Shown: positions 1 to 8,508 of the stretch, in pieces
Numbering within the stretch: position 1 is the stretch's first letter
Layout of the letters: each line of letters starts with the position of its first letter
NCBI RefSeq assembly: GCF_000390185.1
Contig: NZ_AQHR01000021.1
Span: forward strand, 35,062-99,061
Direction: 5' to 3'
DNA: 64,000 nucleotides
DNA from: Lunatimonas lonarensis
GTDB lineage: Bacteria > Bacteroidota > Bacteroidia > Cytophagales > Cyclobacteriaceae
The notes under the pieces: model-generated
The model's input: the letters and a program-made list of their open reading frames with translations, nothing else
What the model was told of the DNA's origin: nothing
The model's database searches: none
Translations under genes and position numbers: made by a program

Positions 1-889
1 TTGCAGCGACTTCCCGCAGGTATTGGCTTGCTAACTCTTTCTCGCCTTTTAGGTAGTAGTAGATCCCTTTGTTTCGTAGTGCATGCAAATTTGCTGGATC
101 TACACTTAGACTGTAGTTGATGTCTGCAAGGCCCTCTTCCAATTGATCGTCAAACAACCTAAAGAGCCCTCTGTTGTTGTAGTAATAGGGCTGGTTTGGG
201 TTCAGTCGGATGGCGAGCTCTACATTTTCCAGTGCTTCTTGGTATTTACCTGCTTCAAAATCTATCAGGCCCAATAAATTGTAGATGTTTGGTTCCCTGT
301 CAGTCAGTTGCTTTGCCTGTGCGAGATCCGAAAGGGCTTTACCATAGTCACCTTGATAGTACCTGATAGTGGCTCGGTTTACCCACAGATCCACATTTTC
401 CGGAGTCCGTTCGATGGCCATCTCAAACGCGTTTAGGGCCTGCCCGTATTCGGAAAGCTCAGCGTAGGTCAGCCCAAGTATAAAGTATCCCTTTGCCGCA
501 TACTCCTCCGTTTGGGTTAGTTTCTTCGCCTCTTCTAACGCCCGGTAATTTTCCCCAAAGTCGAGATGCGCAACGGCTTTTTGGTAGCGGGCGTCTTCGT
601 AGTTCGGATTTGCCTCTAGGGCTTTTTCAAAGTCGCCGATAGCTCTTTGGAAATTGGCAAGCCGCTGATAGGCAATTCCCCGGTTGTAGAACGCATCTGC
701 GTACGAATTGTCCAGACGAATAGCTTCCTCGTAAAACCGAATGGCCCCCTGCAGGTCTCCTTCTTGGAGTTTCCCGTTTCCCTTGAGTAGAAATCTACCT
801 TTTTTGTTCTCCACTGTGTCGCAGCTGCTTCCAAACAGTGCTAGTAGCAGGAAGGAAAGGAAAAGAAGTGACTTTGGCTTTTGCGTCAT
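1..889 (-). CDS. TPR-repeat lipoprotein (3' end outside window)
   Basis: I translated this frame by hand from the ATG at 889; it stays open to the window edge (296 codons). The N-terminus MTQKPKSLLFLSF..LLALFGSSC is a lipoprotein-type signal with a loose lipobox (FGSSC), as is common in Bacteroidota. The rest is a chain of 34-residue tetratricopeptide units (motifs such as AIRFYEEAIRLD, AIGDFEKALEANP, ALENVELAIRLNP). It is therefore probably a scaffold or protein-interaction protein anchored in the periplasm or outer membrane. The start lies one base after the stop of the upstream AI-2E gene (TAG-C-ATG), so the two are probably co-transcribed. The partner is unknown. Confidence 0.8.
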   Translation of the reverse strand, partial: MTQKPKSLLFLSFLLLALFGSSCDTVENKKGRFLLKGNGKLQEGDLQGAIRFYEEAIRLDNSYADAFYNRGIAYQRLANFQRAIGDFEKALEANPNYEDARYQKAVAHLDFGENYRALEEAKKLTQTEEYAAKGYFILGLTYAELSEYGQALNAFEMAIERTPENVDLWVNRATIRYYQGDYGKALSDLAQAKQLTDREPNIYNLLGLIDFEAGKYQEALENVELAIRLNPNQPYYYNNRGLFRLFDDQLEEGLADINYSLSVDPANLHALRNKGIYYYLKGEKELASQYLREVAA

Positions 890-890
890 G

Positions 891-1952
891 CTATTTTTTC
901 ACTTGGTCTTCTTCTCCAAACAAAAAGGAAAAGGGTTTGGTGCTTTCACTTAGTTCAAAAATTCGCTTCATGATGGCAAGGGAGGGAATGATCAGGATCA
1001 TTCCGGCCACTCCCCAGATTGCACCGCCTACCAGCAGCCCCACAAACGTCACGAGCGCGTTCAGGTTTACGTTTCTGCCGACTATATTGGGGGTCAGGAA
1101 GTTGCTTTCAACCAGCTGAATCACCGTAAAGGAGGCGACCACTGCAAACGGATAGATAAGTCCATCCATCGTTAGAAATGCAAAAAGGAAGGGCAGAATG
1201 GCGCCCAGAAAAGGCCCAAGATATGGGATGATGTTCAACAGTGCGGCAAACAAGCCAAAGAACAGGGCATGCTTTACGCCGATGGCATACAAGGCAGCCG
1301 TATTTAGGACCGCCAGAATTGCCATCACCTTAAGGACCCCTAGGATATAATACTGTACTACCTTCCTTAGGGAACGGATTTTTGATTTGACGTCTTCATT
1401 CTCATGTTTTGAAAATATTTTGGCGATAAATTCGGCCAGGTGGTCACGGTAGATAAGCATAAAAAAGATAAAAACCGGAACCAGAACAACCCCGGAAAGG
1501 GAACCAATGGTGCCCAGTAGGAAGTTGGATACCGTTTCGCTGTTTGATTCCAGCAGGTCAAACAACTGGGATTTGTCCACGCCTTCTTTTACCCCTAAAT
1601 CTGCGCCAAAGGTATCCGTGGCAATCCGGTCTATGTCTGCGAGGTAGTTATTGAGGCGATCGGTGACGTCTTCAAAGTCTTTGGCGAAGCTCTTAACCTG
1701 TAGAATCACCAAAAGAACGATTCCCACAATGACGGTAATGGATCCTAATAAGGCGATTACGGCACTAAGCGTCCTAGGAAGTTTTTTCGATTCCATCCAG
1801 TTGCATACCGGAATCATAAGCATGGCGATGTACCCACCCAAAAAAAGTGGAATAAGCAAGCTTCTACCCAGGATCATGATAAACACAACCACGATGATCA
1901 ATAATAACACAGAAAGTACTTTAAGATAACCCGGGATAGTTGACTGGTTCAT
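891..1952 (-). CDS. AI-2E family transporter (PerM-like)
   Basis: 353-residue polytopic membrane protein of the AI-2E/PerM exporter family. There is a pair of membrane segments at about residues 10-50, another at 60-85, a soluble stretch at about 90-150, and a C-terminal bundle with the family's typical pattern (LFFGLFAALLNIIPYLGPFLG, then a Gly-rich VGGAIWGVAGMILIIP). Family members export small molecules or ions; the substrate here cannot be told from sequence. No quorum-signal genes lie near it, so export of autoinducer-2 should not be assumed. It lies one base upstream of the TPR lipoprotein gene and is divergent from the CDF transporter gene. Confidence 0.88.
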   Translation of the reverse strand: MNQSTIPGYLKVLSVLLLIIVVVFIMILGRSLLIPLFLGGYIAMLMIPVCNWMESKKLPRTLSAVIALLGSITVIVGIVLLVILQVKSFAKDFEDVTDRLNNYLADIDRIATDTFGADLGVKEGVDKSQLFDLLESNSETVSNFLLGTIGSLSGVVLVPVFIFFMLIYRDHLAEFIAKIFSKHENEDVKSKIRSLRKVVQYYILGVLKVMAILAVLNTAALYAIGVKHALFFGLFAALLNIIPYLGPFLGAILPFLFAFLTMDGLIYPFAVVASFTVIQLVESNFLTPNIVGRNVNLNALVTFVGLLVGGAIWGVAGMILIIPSLAIMKRIFELSESTKPFSFLFGEEDQVKK

Positions 1953-2176
1953 GGCTGAATCGTTTTCAAATAGAAAGGTTGTTAAAAATGCCGCACAGAG
2001 ATAATCATCAATGTAAAGCTAACCATTCTTTTTCACATGTACTTGCACCATTTCTATTGCTGAGGGCTGACAGGTTGGGGATTTAGGTGTTTTTTGGGTT
2101 CGCATTTTTTGACTTTGCCGGGGTGTGGGCCGCCTTGCCCCTTTTTTATGGGTTTTCGAAAGTGCCGTATATTTCT

Positions 2177-2184
2177 TACTTTTG
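2177..2184 (+). promoter_or_regulatory. -7 promoter box for the CDF transporter
   Basis: TACTTTTG matches the Bacteroidota -7 box TAnnTTTG. It lies inside the longest possible reading frame, so transcription would begin near 2190, downstream of the first ATG (2087) and just before the GTG at 2213. This supports the shorter start. No clear -33 TTTG is seen. Confidence 0.5.
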
Positions 2185-2212
2185 GGCTTTTCCAAAAATA
2201 ACTGCACGCGGG

Positions 2213-3229
2213 GTGGATAAAGAAAAATGGAGGCTAATCAGGCTGTCACTTGCGGTGAGTGTAGTGCTGATGGGCCTTAAATTTTATGCTTACTACATAA
2301 CGGGTTCCACGGCTATATTGACCGATGCACTCGAAAGTATCGTCAATGTCGTTGCTTCCTGTGTGGCCATGTACAGCATTTATCTGAGTTCACAGCCGAA
2401 GGACAGTAACCATCCCTATGGCCATGGAAAGATCGAATTCTTTAGTGCTGGTATCGAGGGCATCCTTATAATTATTGCGGGAATTTTTATCGTGTACCAG
2501 TCAATTTATACTTTTTTCTTTCCCGAGCCTCTGAATGAATTGCCAGTGGGTATGATACTGGTCGGTTTTTCAGGTCTGGCAAACGGTGCTCTCGGTTATC
2601 TGCTGCAGAAACGGGGAAAGGTGCTTAACAGTCTGACGCTGGTCGCCGACGGCAAGCATTTATCGACCGATGCAATCAGCAGCTTTGTGCTGATTCTGGG
2701 CATAGCTATTATTTACTTTACCGATCTGTTTTTTCTGGACAGCGTATTTTCCATGGGGTTTGCCGCATATATTATCTATAACGGGTATACCCTGGTGAGG
2801 CATTCCGTCGGGGGCTTGATGGATGAGATCAACCCATTGGCTATGGGCATGGTCGTTCGGATTCTCAACAAACACCGAAAGGAAAACTGGATTGATATCC
2901 ACAATATGCGTGTTCAGCAATATGGCGGTGATAGTCACATCGATTTGCACCTGACGTTACCTTACTATTTCGATCTGGTAAAGGTTCACGATGAAGTCCA
3001 CCGCGTGGAGGAAGTACTGGAAGAAAACCTTCCAGGATATGTGGAGGTTTTCGTTCACGCCGATCCCTGCATCCCGGAATCATGCTGCCATTACTGTCAA
3101 TTAAAGGCCTGTCCGGTCAGGAAGTTTCCCAAATCAAAGAAGATCAAATGGGACGAACAAAACATGGCCAAAAACCAAAAACACTACCATGAATTGAGTT
3201 CCGCGAATCCATTGGAGCCAACCTCTTGA
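2213..3229 (+). CDS. Cation diffusion facilitator family metal exporter
   Basis: About 338 residues if started at GTG 2213 (VDKEKWRLIRLS); the frame can be extended to ATG 2087, but a promoter box falls inside that extension. CDF proteins export divalent metals (Zn, Fe, Mn, Co) in exchange for protons across the inner membrane. Visible marks are GSTAILTDALES in membrane helix 2, the HPYGHGKIE loop, and the helix 5 metal site ADGKHLSTDAISS (HxxxD), followed by a ferredoxin-like cytoplasmic domain (IHNMRVQQYGGDSHIDLHL). The C-terminal tail is Cys/His rich (DPCIPESCCHYCQLKACP), which may bind metal and is not part of the minimal CDF fold. The ion specificity cannot be assigned. Confidence 0.88.
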   Translation: MDKEKWRLIRLSLAVSVVLMGLKFYAYYITGSTAILTDALESIVNVVASCVAMYSIYLSSQPKDSNHPYGHGKIEFFSAGIEGILIIIAGIFIVYQSIYTFFFPEPLNELPVGMILVGFSGLANGALGYLLQKRGKVLNSLTLVADGKHLSTDAISSFVLILGIAIIYFTDLFFLDSVFSMGFAAYIIYNGYTLVRHSVGGLMDEINPLAMGMVVRILNKHRKENWIDIHNMRVQQYGGDSHIDLHLTLPYYFDLVKVHDEVHRVEEVLEENLPGYVEVFVHADPCIPESCCHYCQLKACPVRKFPKSKKIKWDEQNMAKNQKHYHELSSANPLEPTS

Positions 3230-3543
3230 TCTATTTTTGGGCTGGTAGCCACACAGCTCCAAAGAAAATTAATAGCTCAATCATCTCATTTTCAAGGTAA
3301 ATCAAGGTAATGGTGCCCATTTCTGTCGGTTCATAAATTCACCGAATTGGTTGAATTTTTTTAAATAATTTAGGGAATGGTTATCATTTTCACAATTAAA
3401 CCACCATTTTTCTAATGGTCTTTGAAAAATTATATTCTGTAAAATTTAATCATTCGAAATTTTATTAACCATATAATTGCTTTTTACATATAAATTTTTT
3501 ACCTTAGAGGTAGTTAAATGGTAAGAATGAAAGGAGGAACACC
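3230..3543. other. AT-rich intergenic stretch upstream of a microprotein gene
   Basis: No gene is supported here. The last part (about 3400-3530) is very AT rich and holds a plausible weak promoter: TTG at 3478-3480 and TACCTTAG at 3500-3507, which differs from TAnnTTTG at one position. The -7-like box lies in a small palindrome, TACCT-TAG-AGGTA (3500-3512). Confidence 0.4.
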
Positions 3544-3624
3544 ATGAAAGACAAACAGTTTACCCTGCTTATCGCGGTTTCAGCGATCTTATGGTTGGTG
3601 ATAATAGGTTTTATCATCATTTAG
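3544..3624 (+). CDS. 26-residue single-membrane-helix microprotein
   Basis: Short frame found by eye: MKDKQFTLLIAVS followed by AILWLVIIGFIII and a stop. A short charged N-terminus leads into one hydrophobic helix that fills the rest. It is preceded by AAAGGAGG (3531-3538), a near-perfect Shine-Dalgarno sequence at good spacing, which is rare in Bacteroidota and argues for real translation. A six-codon frame (ATG at 3528, MKGGTP) contains the Shine-Dalgarno sequence and overlaps the start codon as ATGA. A terminator follows at 3701. The gene looks monocistronic. Function unknown; small membrane peptides of this size often act on larger membrane proteins or are toxin-like. Confidence 0.55.
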   Translation: MKDKQFTLLIAVSAILWLVIIGFIII

Positions 3625-3700
3625 CGCACGAGGAGAATTTCCCATTTGTTTACCTGACCTTTTAAGGCCTGAAAGTCGTGATTTTGAACAAGTATTTTTA

Positions 3701-3727
3701 GGGGCACCGAAATGCCCCTTTTTTTTT
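3701..3727 (+). terminator. Rho-independent terminator after the microprotein
   Basis: GGGGCA-CCGAAA-TGCCCC followed by nine T. It lies 76 bases after the microprotein stop, consistent with a short monocistronic transcript. Confidence 0.8.
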
Positions 3728-3837
3728 GGTGTGCCTTGTATTTTTTTCACGTTGTGACGAGAGTCGTTCGCTACAGCAAGGACTATTTGGTCTTCGTTTA
3801 TGCTGGGATATTATCCCCGCCAAGTTAGGTTCGATAA

Positions 3838-5877
3838 TTATACAGATGCCAGCAGGCCGGCCCTTTTTAGCAGTGCCTCGGGTTTTGGGTCTCTACCCCT
3901 AAACCTTCGATAGAGTATCGACGGATGTACTTTCCCCCCAGCCGACAGAATATGTTTCTTGAAGGAAGAAGCGGTTTCGTGATCGAAGATTCCTTTTTCT
4001 TGGAATAGTTCGAAGGCATCTGCGTCCAAAACCTCGGCCCACTTGTAGCTATAATATCCGGCCGCATACCCACCCTGGAAAATATGGGAAAAGGAGGTGC
4101 TCATCAGCGCTTCAGGAACAGGAGGGAGCAACTCCGTCTTTTTCATGAGCTTTTGTTCGAACTTGGCAATATCCTGAAGCTCATCCGGAGTTGAACTATG
4201 AAAAGCCATATCCAGTAGGCCAAAGCTAACCTGGCGCACCGTTTGATAGCCTTGGTGAAAATTGGATGCTTTTTTGATCTTTTCGATCAGCTCGGCAGGA
4301 ATTTTTTCGTCAGTTTCGTAATGCTTGGCAAACAGATCCAAGCATTCCTTTTCATAACACCAATTTTCGAAAATTTGGGAGGGCAGTTCGACGAAGTCCC
4401 AGAAGACACTTGTACCTGATAGAGATTCATAGTTTCCGTCGGCCAATATGCCATGCAGTGCATGTCCGAATTCGTGGAACAGCGTAGTCACCTCGTTGAA
4501 TGTTAACAGAGAGGGTTTGGTCTTTGTGGGGCGCGAGAAGTTGCAAACGATGGAAACAAAGGGGCGTTGATCGGAAGAGGCCGTCTTGTACTGCCCCCGG
4601 TAGGAGGTCATCCAGGCCCCGTTTCGTTTTCCGGGTCTGGGAAAGAAATCGGTGTAAAACACGGCTATGTGATTGCCCTCAGGGCTTTGGACTTCGTAGG
4701 CGGATACCTCGGGATGATAAACCGGAATGGAAGGGTTTTTCACAAACACGATACCGAAAAGTTTTTTGGCGGTTTCAAAGACGCCATTTACCGTGTTTTC
4801 AAGCTCGAAGTAGGGTTTAAGCAGTTCATCGTCCACTTCAAATTTTTCCTTTTTGAGTTTTTCGGCATAATAGCTGACATCCCATTTTTCCAATCGCTCC
4901 AAGCCATCCCGTTGCCTGGCAAATTCAGCCAGTTCCCGCATTTCGTCCTCTGCCTTTGGCTTTGATTTATCCAGCAGCTCTTGGAGGAAGGAAAGAACAT
5001 GCTCAGGTTTGGTCGCCATCCGCTCTTCCAACACAAAGGTGGCATAGTCTTGGTAGCCAAGAAGCTCGGCCCGTTCATTTTTGAGCTGTACGATCGATTG
5101 GATCAACTCCCGGTTGTCCAATTCGTCGCCTTTGCTGCATTTGGTGTTATAGGCCATAAACAGCTCCTTTCTTAGGGAACGGTTTTCTGCATAGGTCATA
5201 AACGGCACATAGCTTGGAAGGGCCAGGGAAAACGCCCATTTGCCCTCCTTGCCTTTTTCCTGTGCTGTCTGTGCCGCTGATTCGATCACGTTGGCGGGCA
5301 GTCCGGCAAGATCTTCCTCGTTTTCTACAATCAATTCATACCGGTTGGTTTCTTTCAGCACGTTTTCTCCGAACTGCAACCCCTTTTTGGAGAGCTCTTG
5401 GTCGATTTCACGGAGTCTGGTTTTTTGCTCCGGAGTTAGCTTGGCCCCATTTCGGATAAATGACTTGTAGGATTTTTCCAGTAGGGTCGCCTGTTCTTCA
5501 TCCAATTCCAATGACTCTTTTTGGTTGTAAATAGCCTCGATGCGGGAAAAAAGCTGCTCATCCAAGAGAATATCGTTGCCATACTCGGATAACAGCGGAG
5601 AAATTTCTTTGGCTATTTGCTGAATTTGGTCACTGGTTTCAGCCGCATTCAGGTTGAAAAAAATCGAGGAGATTTGGGACAGCCGTTTCCCTGCAAATTC
5701 GAAAGCTTCCACTGTATTGGAAAAATCCGGGCTTTCATGGGTTTTGATCTGTTCGATTTCAGCCTTAGCCTCTTCGATGGCTGCTTTGATTGCGGGTAAA
5801 AAATCTTCGTCTTTTATTTTGTCAAAAGGGGGAGTTTGGAAAGGTGTTTGAAACGGGCCTAGCAATGGATTTGTCAT
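3838..5877 (-). CDS. M3 family oligopeptidase / peptidyl-dipeptidase
   Basis: About 679 residues from the ATG at 5877 (MTNPLLGPFQ). It is a thimet-oligopeptidase-like zinc metallopeptidase (Dcp/OpdA type) that degrades short peptides. The zinc motif FHEFGHALHG lies about two thirds along the protein (near residue 467 of this start), inside a mostly helical fold, and the C-terminal region FSHIFQGGYAAGYYSYKWAE is characteristic of the family. No signal peptide is seen, so it is probably cytoplasmic. Longer starts exist (5904, 5931), but a promoter box at 5907-5914 overlaps them. Divergent from the DinB gene. Confidence 0.92.
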   Translation of the reverse strand: MTNPLLGPFQTPFQTPPFDKIKDEDFLPAIKAAIEEAKAEIEQIKTHESPDFSNTVEAFEFAGKRLSQISSIFFNLNAAETSDQIQQIAKEISPLLSEYGNDILLDEQLFSRIEAIYNQKESLELDEEQATLLEKSYKSFIRNGAKLTPEQKTRLREIDQELSKKGLQFGENVLKETNRYELIVENEEDLAGLPANVIESAAQTAQEKGKEGKWAFSLALPSYVPFMTYAENRSLRKELFMAYNTKCSKGDELDNRELIQSIVQLKNERAELLGYQDYATFVLEERMATKPEHVLSFLQELLDKSKPKAEDEMRELAEFARQRDGLERLEKWDVSYYAEKLKKEKFEVDDELLKPYFELENTVNGVFETAKKLFGIVFVKNPSIPVYHPEVSAYEVQSPEGNHIAVFYTDFFPRPGKRNGAWMTSYRGQYKTASSDQRPFVSIVCNFSRPTKTKPSLLTFNEVTTLFHEFGHALHGILADGNYESLSGTSVFWDFVELPSQIFENWCYEKECLDLFAKHYETDEKIPAELIEKIKKASNFHQGYQTVRQVSFGLLDMAFHSSTPDELQDIAKFEQKLMKKTELLPPVPEALMSTSFSHIFQGGYAAGYYSYKWAEVLDADAFELFQEKGIFDHETASSFKKHILSAGGKVHPSILYRRFRGRDPKPEALLKRAGLLASV

Positions 5878-5906
5878 ATCTTTCTTTAGCTTTGTTCTTG
5901 TCATCA

Positions 5907-5914
5907 CAAAAATA
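5907..5914 (-). promoter_or_regulatory. -7 promoter box for the M3 peptidase
   Basis: TATTTTTG on the minus strand matches TAnnTTTG. Transcription would start about 6 bases downstream, inside the ATG at 5904, so the ATG at 5877 is the first usable start. Confidence 0.55.
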
Positions 5915-5929
5915 GTAAATATTGTAAGC

Positions 5930-6454
5930 ATGGCTGAATTAATAATGCCGGATACAACGGAGTATCATGCGTTCTACCAAGGGTACATAGAACAGATGAA
6001 AGGCTACTCGATCCCGGAGCGATTGTCCATTCAGGGGTTTTTGCTGGAAGAGTTGTTGAAAGCCTTGAAAGAAGACCAATTGGATCAGCCGATGGCGCCG
6101 GGGAAGTGGACCTTGAATCAGGTTTTGGGCCATATTTTGGACACCGAAAAGATCATGCATTACCGAATACTGGCGATTTGCAGAGATCCGGGCGTTGCCC
6201 TGACCGGCTTTGACCAAGACGCCTATGTGGAGCGGGGGCGTTTTCGGGGGGTCGAGACGTTTCAATCAAACATGAACGGGATTTTGCTTAACAGAAACCT
6301 GTTGCGTTTTTTCCTAGATGGCCTGGATGAAGACCAAACGCTGCTTAAGGGAACCATAGATGGGCACCCGATCTCTGTAAGGGCGCTATACTTCATCATT
6401 TGTGGACACATGCAGCACCATCTGTATTTGTTAGAACGGTATCTTTCCGACTGA
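5930..6454 (+). CDS. DinB family protein
   Basis: 174 residues. DinB/YfiT proteins are four-helix bundles with a three-His metal site; many are thiol-dependent transferases or metal-dependent hydrolases. Visible candidates for metal ligands are His in GHILDTEKIMHYR (about residues 68-78) and in the C-terminal CGHMQHHLYLL (about 158-168). Motif KWTLNQVLGHI is typical of the family. A later start (5945, MPDTTEYHAF) is possible. Its gene is divergent from the M3 peptidase and precedes trxA. Substrate unknown. Confidence 0.82.
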   Translation: MAELIMPDTTEYHAFYQGYIEQMKGYSIPERLSIQGFLLEELLKALKEDQLDQPMAPGKWTLNQVLGHILDTEKIMHYRILAICRDPGVALTGFDQDAYVERGRFRGVETFQSNMNGILLNRNLLRFFLDGLDEDQTLLKGTIDGHPISVRALYFIICGHMQHHLYLLERYLSD

Positions 6455-6494
6455 TCTGTGATATATATTACTGATTTCCGGGGCGGCATTTAGC

Positions 6495-6502
6495 TATTTT
6501 TG
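6495..6502 (+). promoter_or_regulatory. -7 promoter box for thioredoxin
   Basis: TATTTTTG matches TAnnTTTG, giving a start of transcription near 6508 and a leader of about 17 bases before the ATG at 6525. Confidence 0.5.
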
Positions 6503-6524
6503 TGCCAGATTAACAGATACTACG

Positions 6525-6842
6525 ATGTCAACAACAAAAAGCTTCTCGGAATTGATCAAAGGGGATACCCCTGTTTTGGTAGACTTTTACGCCGTGTGGT
6601 GTGGGCCTTGCCAAATGATGCAGCCCATCCTTCAGGAAACCTCCCAAAAATTGGGTAGCCGGGTAAAAATTGTAAAAGTCGATGTGGACAAGAATCCGAT
6701 GGCTGCCAACAAATATCAGGTTAGGGGTGTGCCTACCCTGATTCTTTTTCACAAAGGTAAAATCCTTTGGAGGCAATCCGGCGTTGTCCCCGCCCAGCAA
6801 TTGGTGAGGGTGGTGGATCAGTTTGTGGCGGAGCGGGTTTAG
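6525..6842 (+). CDS. trxA: Thioredoxin
   Basis: 105 residues, the usual size of a cytoplasmic thioredoxin. It reduces protein disulfides using electrons from thioredoxin reductase. The active site is WCGPC (VWCGPCQMM, about residues 28-34), with the cis-proline loop RGVPTLILF near residue 74 and the usual GxxP region near the end (SGVVPAQQL). No signal peptide. It appears to be transcribed alone from its own promoter. Confidence 0.93.
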   Translation: MSTTKSFSELIKGDTPVLVDFYAVWCGPCQMMQPILQETSQKLGSRVKIVKVDVDKNPMAANKYQVRGVPTLILFHKGKILWRQSGVVPAQQLVRVVDQFVAERV

Positions 6843-6852
6843 CCCAATTACG

Positions 6853-7335
6853 CTACCCCTTTTTCTTAAAAGACCAGGTAAGCTTGAAGGCCCCAATGGA
6901 GTTCCCTTCTGCGTTGAGCCCTACCACTTCCATGATGAAGGTAGCTGTTTGTCCAGGCTCTTTGAGGGTGTTCAGCATGGCACGAAGTTTATCCCCGTCT
7001 TTACAAATAAAACGAGTGGTTCCGGTGGCTTTCTTGTAGAAATTAGCCTCAAAACCCGTCACTAACATGGAAAATGATCCCGTTCCGGTGAGGTGTAGCA
7101 TGCACAGTATTCCAGATGCCAGCTCTGCGGTGCCGGACAGGGCCGCAAAATAGATGGATCGAAAAGGATTTTTTGTACTCCATCGATAGGGGAGCGAGAG
7201 TTCGCAGTAGGATTGATCCAGCCTGTTGACCTTGACGCCCCAAAACAATACCGATGGGAGTTTGGTCAAAAGAAACCAGCGGAATTTCAGCGGGTTCATC
7301 ATGTTGCGTGCGAATTTTTCTTGGATTGGGTTCAT
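6853..7335 (-). CDS. DUF4442 (hot-dog fold) protein
   Basis: About 160 residues from the ATG at 7335 (MNPIQEKFARNMMNPLKF); a longer start at 7383 is possible. The pattern (KFRWFLLTKLPSVLFWGVKV, YRWSTKNPFRSIYFAALSGTAELASG) fits the DUF4442 family, which is related to hot-dog thioesterases (PaaI-like). Its role could be acyl-CoA hydrolysis, but no substrate can be inferred. It converges with trxA and is divergent from the M48 protease. Confidence 0.78.
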   Translation of the reverse strand: MNPIQEKFARNMMNPLKFRWFLLTKLPSVLFWGVKVNRLDQSYCELSLPYRWSTKNPFRSIYFAALSGTAELASGILCMLHLTGTGSFSMLVTGFEANFYKKATGTTRFICKDGDKLRAMLNTLKEPGQTATFIMEVVGLNAEGNSIGAFKLTWSFKKKG

Positions 7336-7525
7336 CAGCTTGGATTTTGTCGTCAATATCCGATTTGTTTGCCGAAAACCCAAGAGTCTGTTTTTGTGGG
7401 GTTGGGGTCTGGCCCTTTATGTATTTTGGGTCGATTTCGCGAAGCGATGGGTGGTCTCAATTTCCATAAATGTTATTGGCATGAAATTTTTCTGGCATTT
7501 TTTTTGGTAATTTGTCATTCGAACA

Positions 7526-8341
7526 ATGAGTATGGATATGTACCGAAAAATTATCGTCCTTTTCTGCCTTGGCTTGTTTGCTTACGGCTGTGCAACGGTG
7601 CCATTGACCGGGCGGAGGCAATTGAGTATAGTTGGAAACAGTGAAATTCTTCCGCTGTCCTATGACCAGTATTCCACGGTGATCAGGGACAGCCGCATCG
7701 TCACCAATACGCCAGATGGACAGAAGGTAGTGAGGGTGGGCAGGCGAATTGCATCTGCAGTAGAGCTGTACCTGAAAGAAAACAATTTGAAAAATGTAAC
7801 AGAAGGCTTTTCGTGGGAATTTAACCTGATCGAAAGTGACCAGGTGAATGCATGGTGTATGCCCGGGGGAAAGGTCGCTTTTTATACAGGAATAATGCCC
7901 ATTTGCAGGGATGAAGCAGGCGTTGCGGTAGTAATGGGGCACGAAGTGGCCCATGCGATTGCCAATCACGCCAGAGAGCGTATGTCCCAAGGGCTCGTTG
8001 CCAACGGCCTGCTGGGAGGTCTCCAGGTTGCGATGGGCGAGAACCCGTCCCTGACAAGGACCATTTTCCTTCAGGCGGTCGGTTTTGGCGGGCAGGTAGG
8101 AATGCTTCGGTTCTCTAGGGACCAGGAACTGGAGGCAGACAAGCTGGGGCTGTTGTTTATGGCTATGGCCGGCTATGATCCCCGAGAGGCCCCTGGGTTT
8201 TGGGAGCGAATGAACGCTGGTGCTGGCGGCGCGGGGGTTCCCGAGTTTTTGTCTACCCACCCTGGTCCTGACCGAAGAATTGATCGACTAAACCAACAAA
8301 TGGCGGATGCGATGGTTCATTACGAAAAGAGTAAACAATAG
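7526..8341 (+). CDS. M48 family metalloprotease lipoprotein
   Basis: 271 residues. An N-terminal signal with a loose lipobox (LGLFAYGC, Cys22) predicts export and lipid anchoring, as for the BepA/LoiP group of periplasmic zinc proteases that remove misfolded outer-membrane proteins. The zinc site is GHEVAH (His139, Glu140, His143) with the third ligand in SRDQELEADKLG (Glu203). The C-terminus carries STHPGPDRRI, typical of this subfamily. An in-frame ATG at 7532 or 7538 could be used instead. A strong terminator follows. Confidence 0.9.
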   Translation: MSMDMYRKIIVLFCLGLFAYGCATVPLTGRRQLSIVGNSEILPLSYDQYSTVIRDSRIVTNTPDGQKVVRVGRRIASAVELYLKENNLKNVTEGFSWEFNLIESDQVNAWCMPGGKVAFYTGIMPICRDEAGVAVVMGHEVAHAIANHARERMSQGLVANGLLGGLQVAMGENPSLTRTIFLQAVGFGGQVGMLRFSRDQELEADKLGLLFMAMAGYDPREAPGFWERMNAGAGGAGVPEFLSTHPGPDRRIDRLNQQMADAMVHYEKSKQ

Positions 8342-8370
8342 GATGCTGATATAAAAATGATAGCATTTAA

Positions 8371-8408
8371 AAAAAGAGCGTTATCGATTCGATAACGCTC
8401 TTTTTTTT
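8371..8408. terminator. Bidirectional terminator between the M48 protease and the exonuclease
   Basis: GAGCGTTATCGA and its perfect reverse complement (8376-8400), flanked by an A run on the left and eight T on the right, so it can end transcripts of both converging genes. Confidence 0.88.
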
Positions 8409-8508
8409 GAGGGTTGATAAGGATCTTCCAAAGCGAGAGCCCGTGCAATTAATTTATAACATCCGGAAGTAAATACCTGAGAAGAAATGGGCTACCCAAC
8501 GCTTGGAT

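Noticed and set aside
7457..8260. 267-codon frame on the minus strand opposite the M48 protease gene
   Set aside because: It mirrors the codon structure of a clear protease gene on the plus strand with HEVAH; it has no family features.
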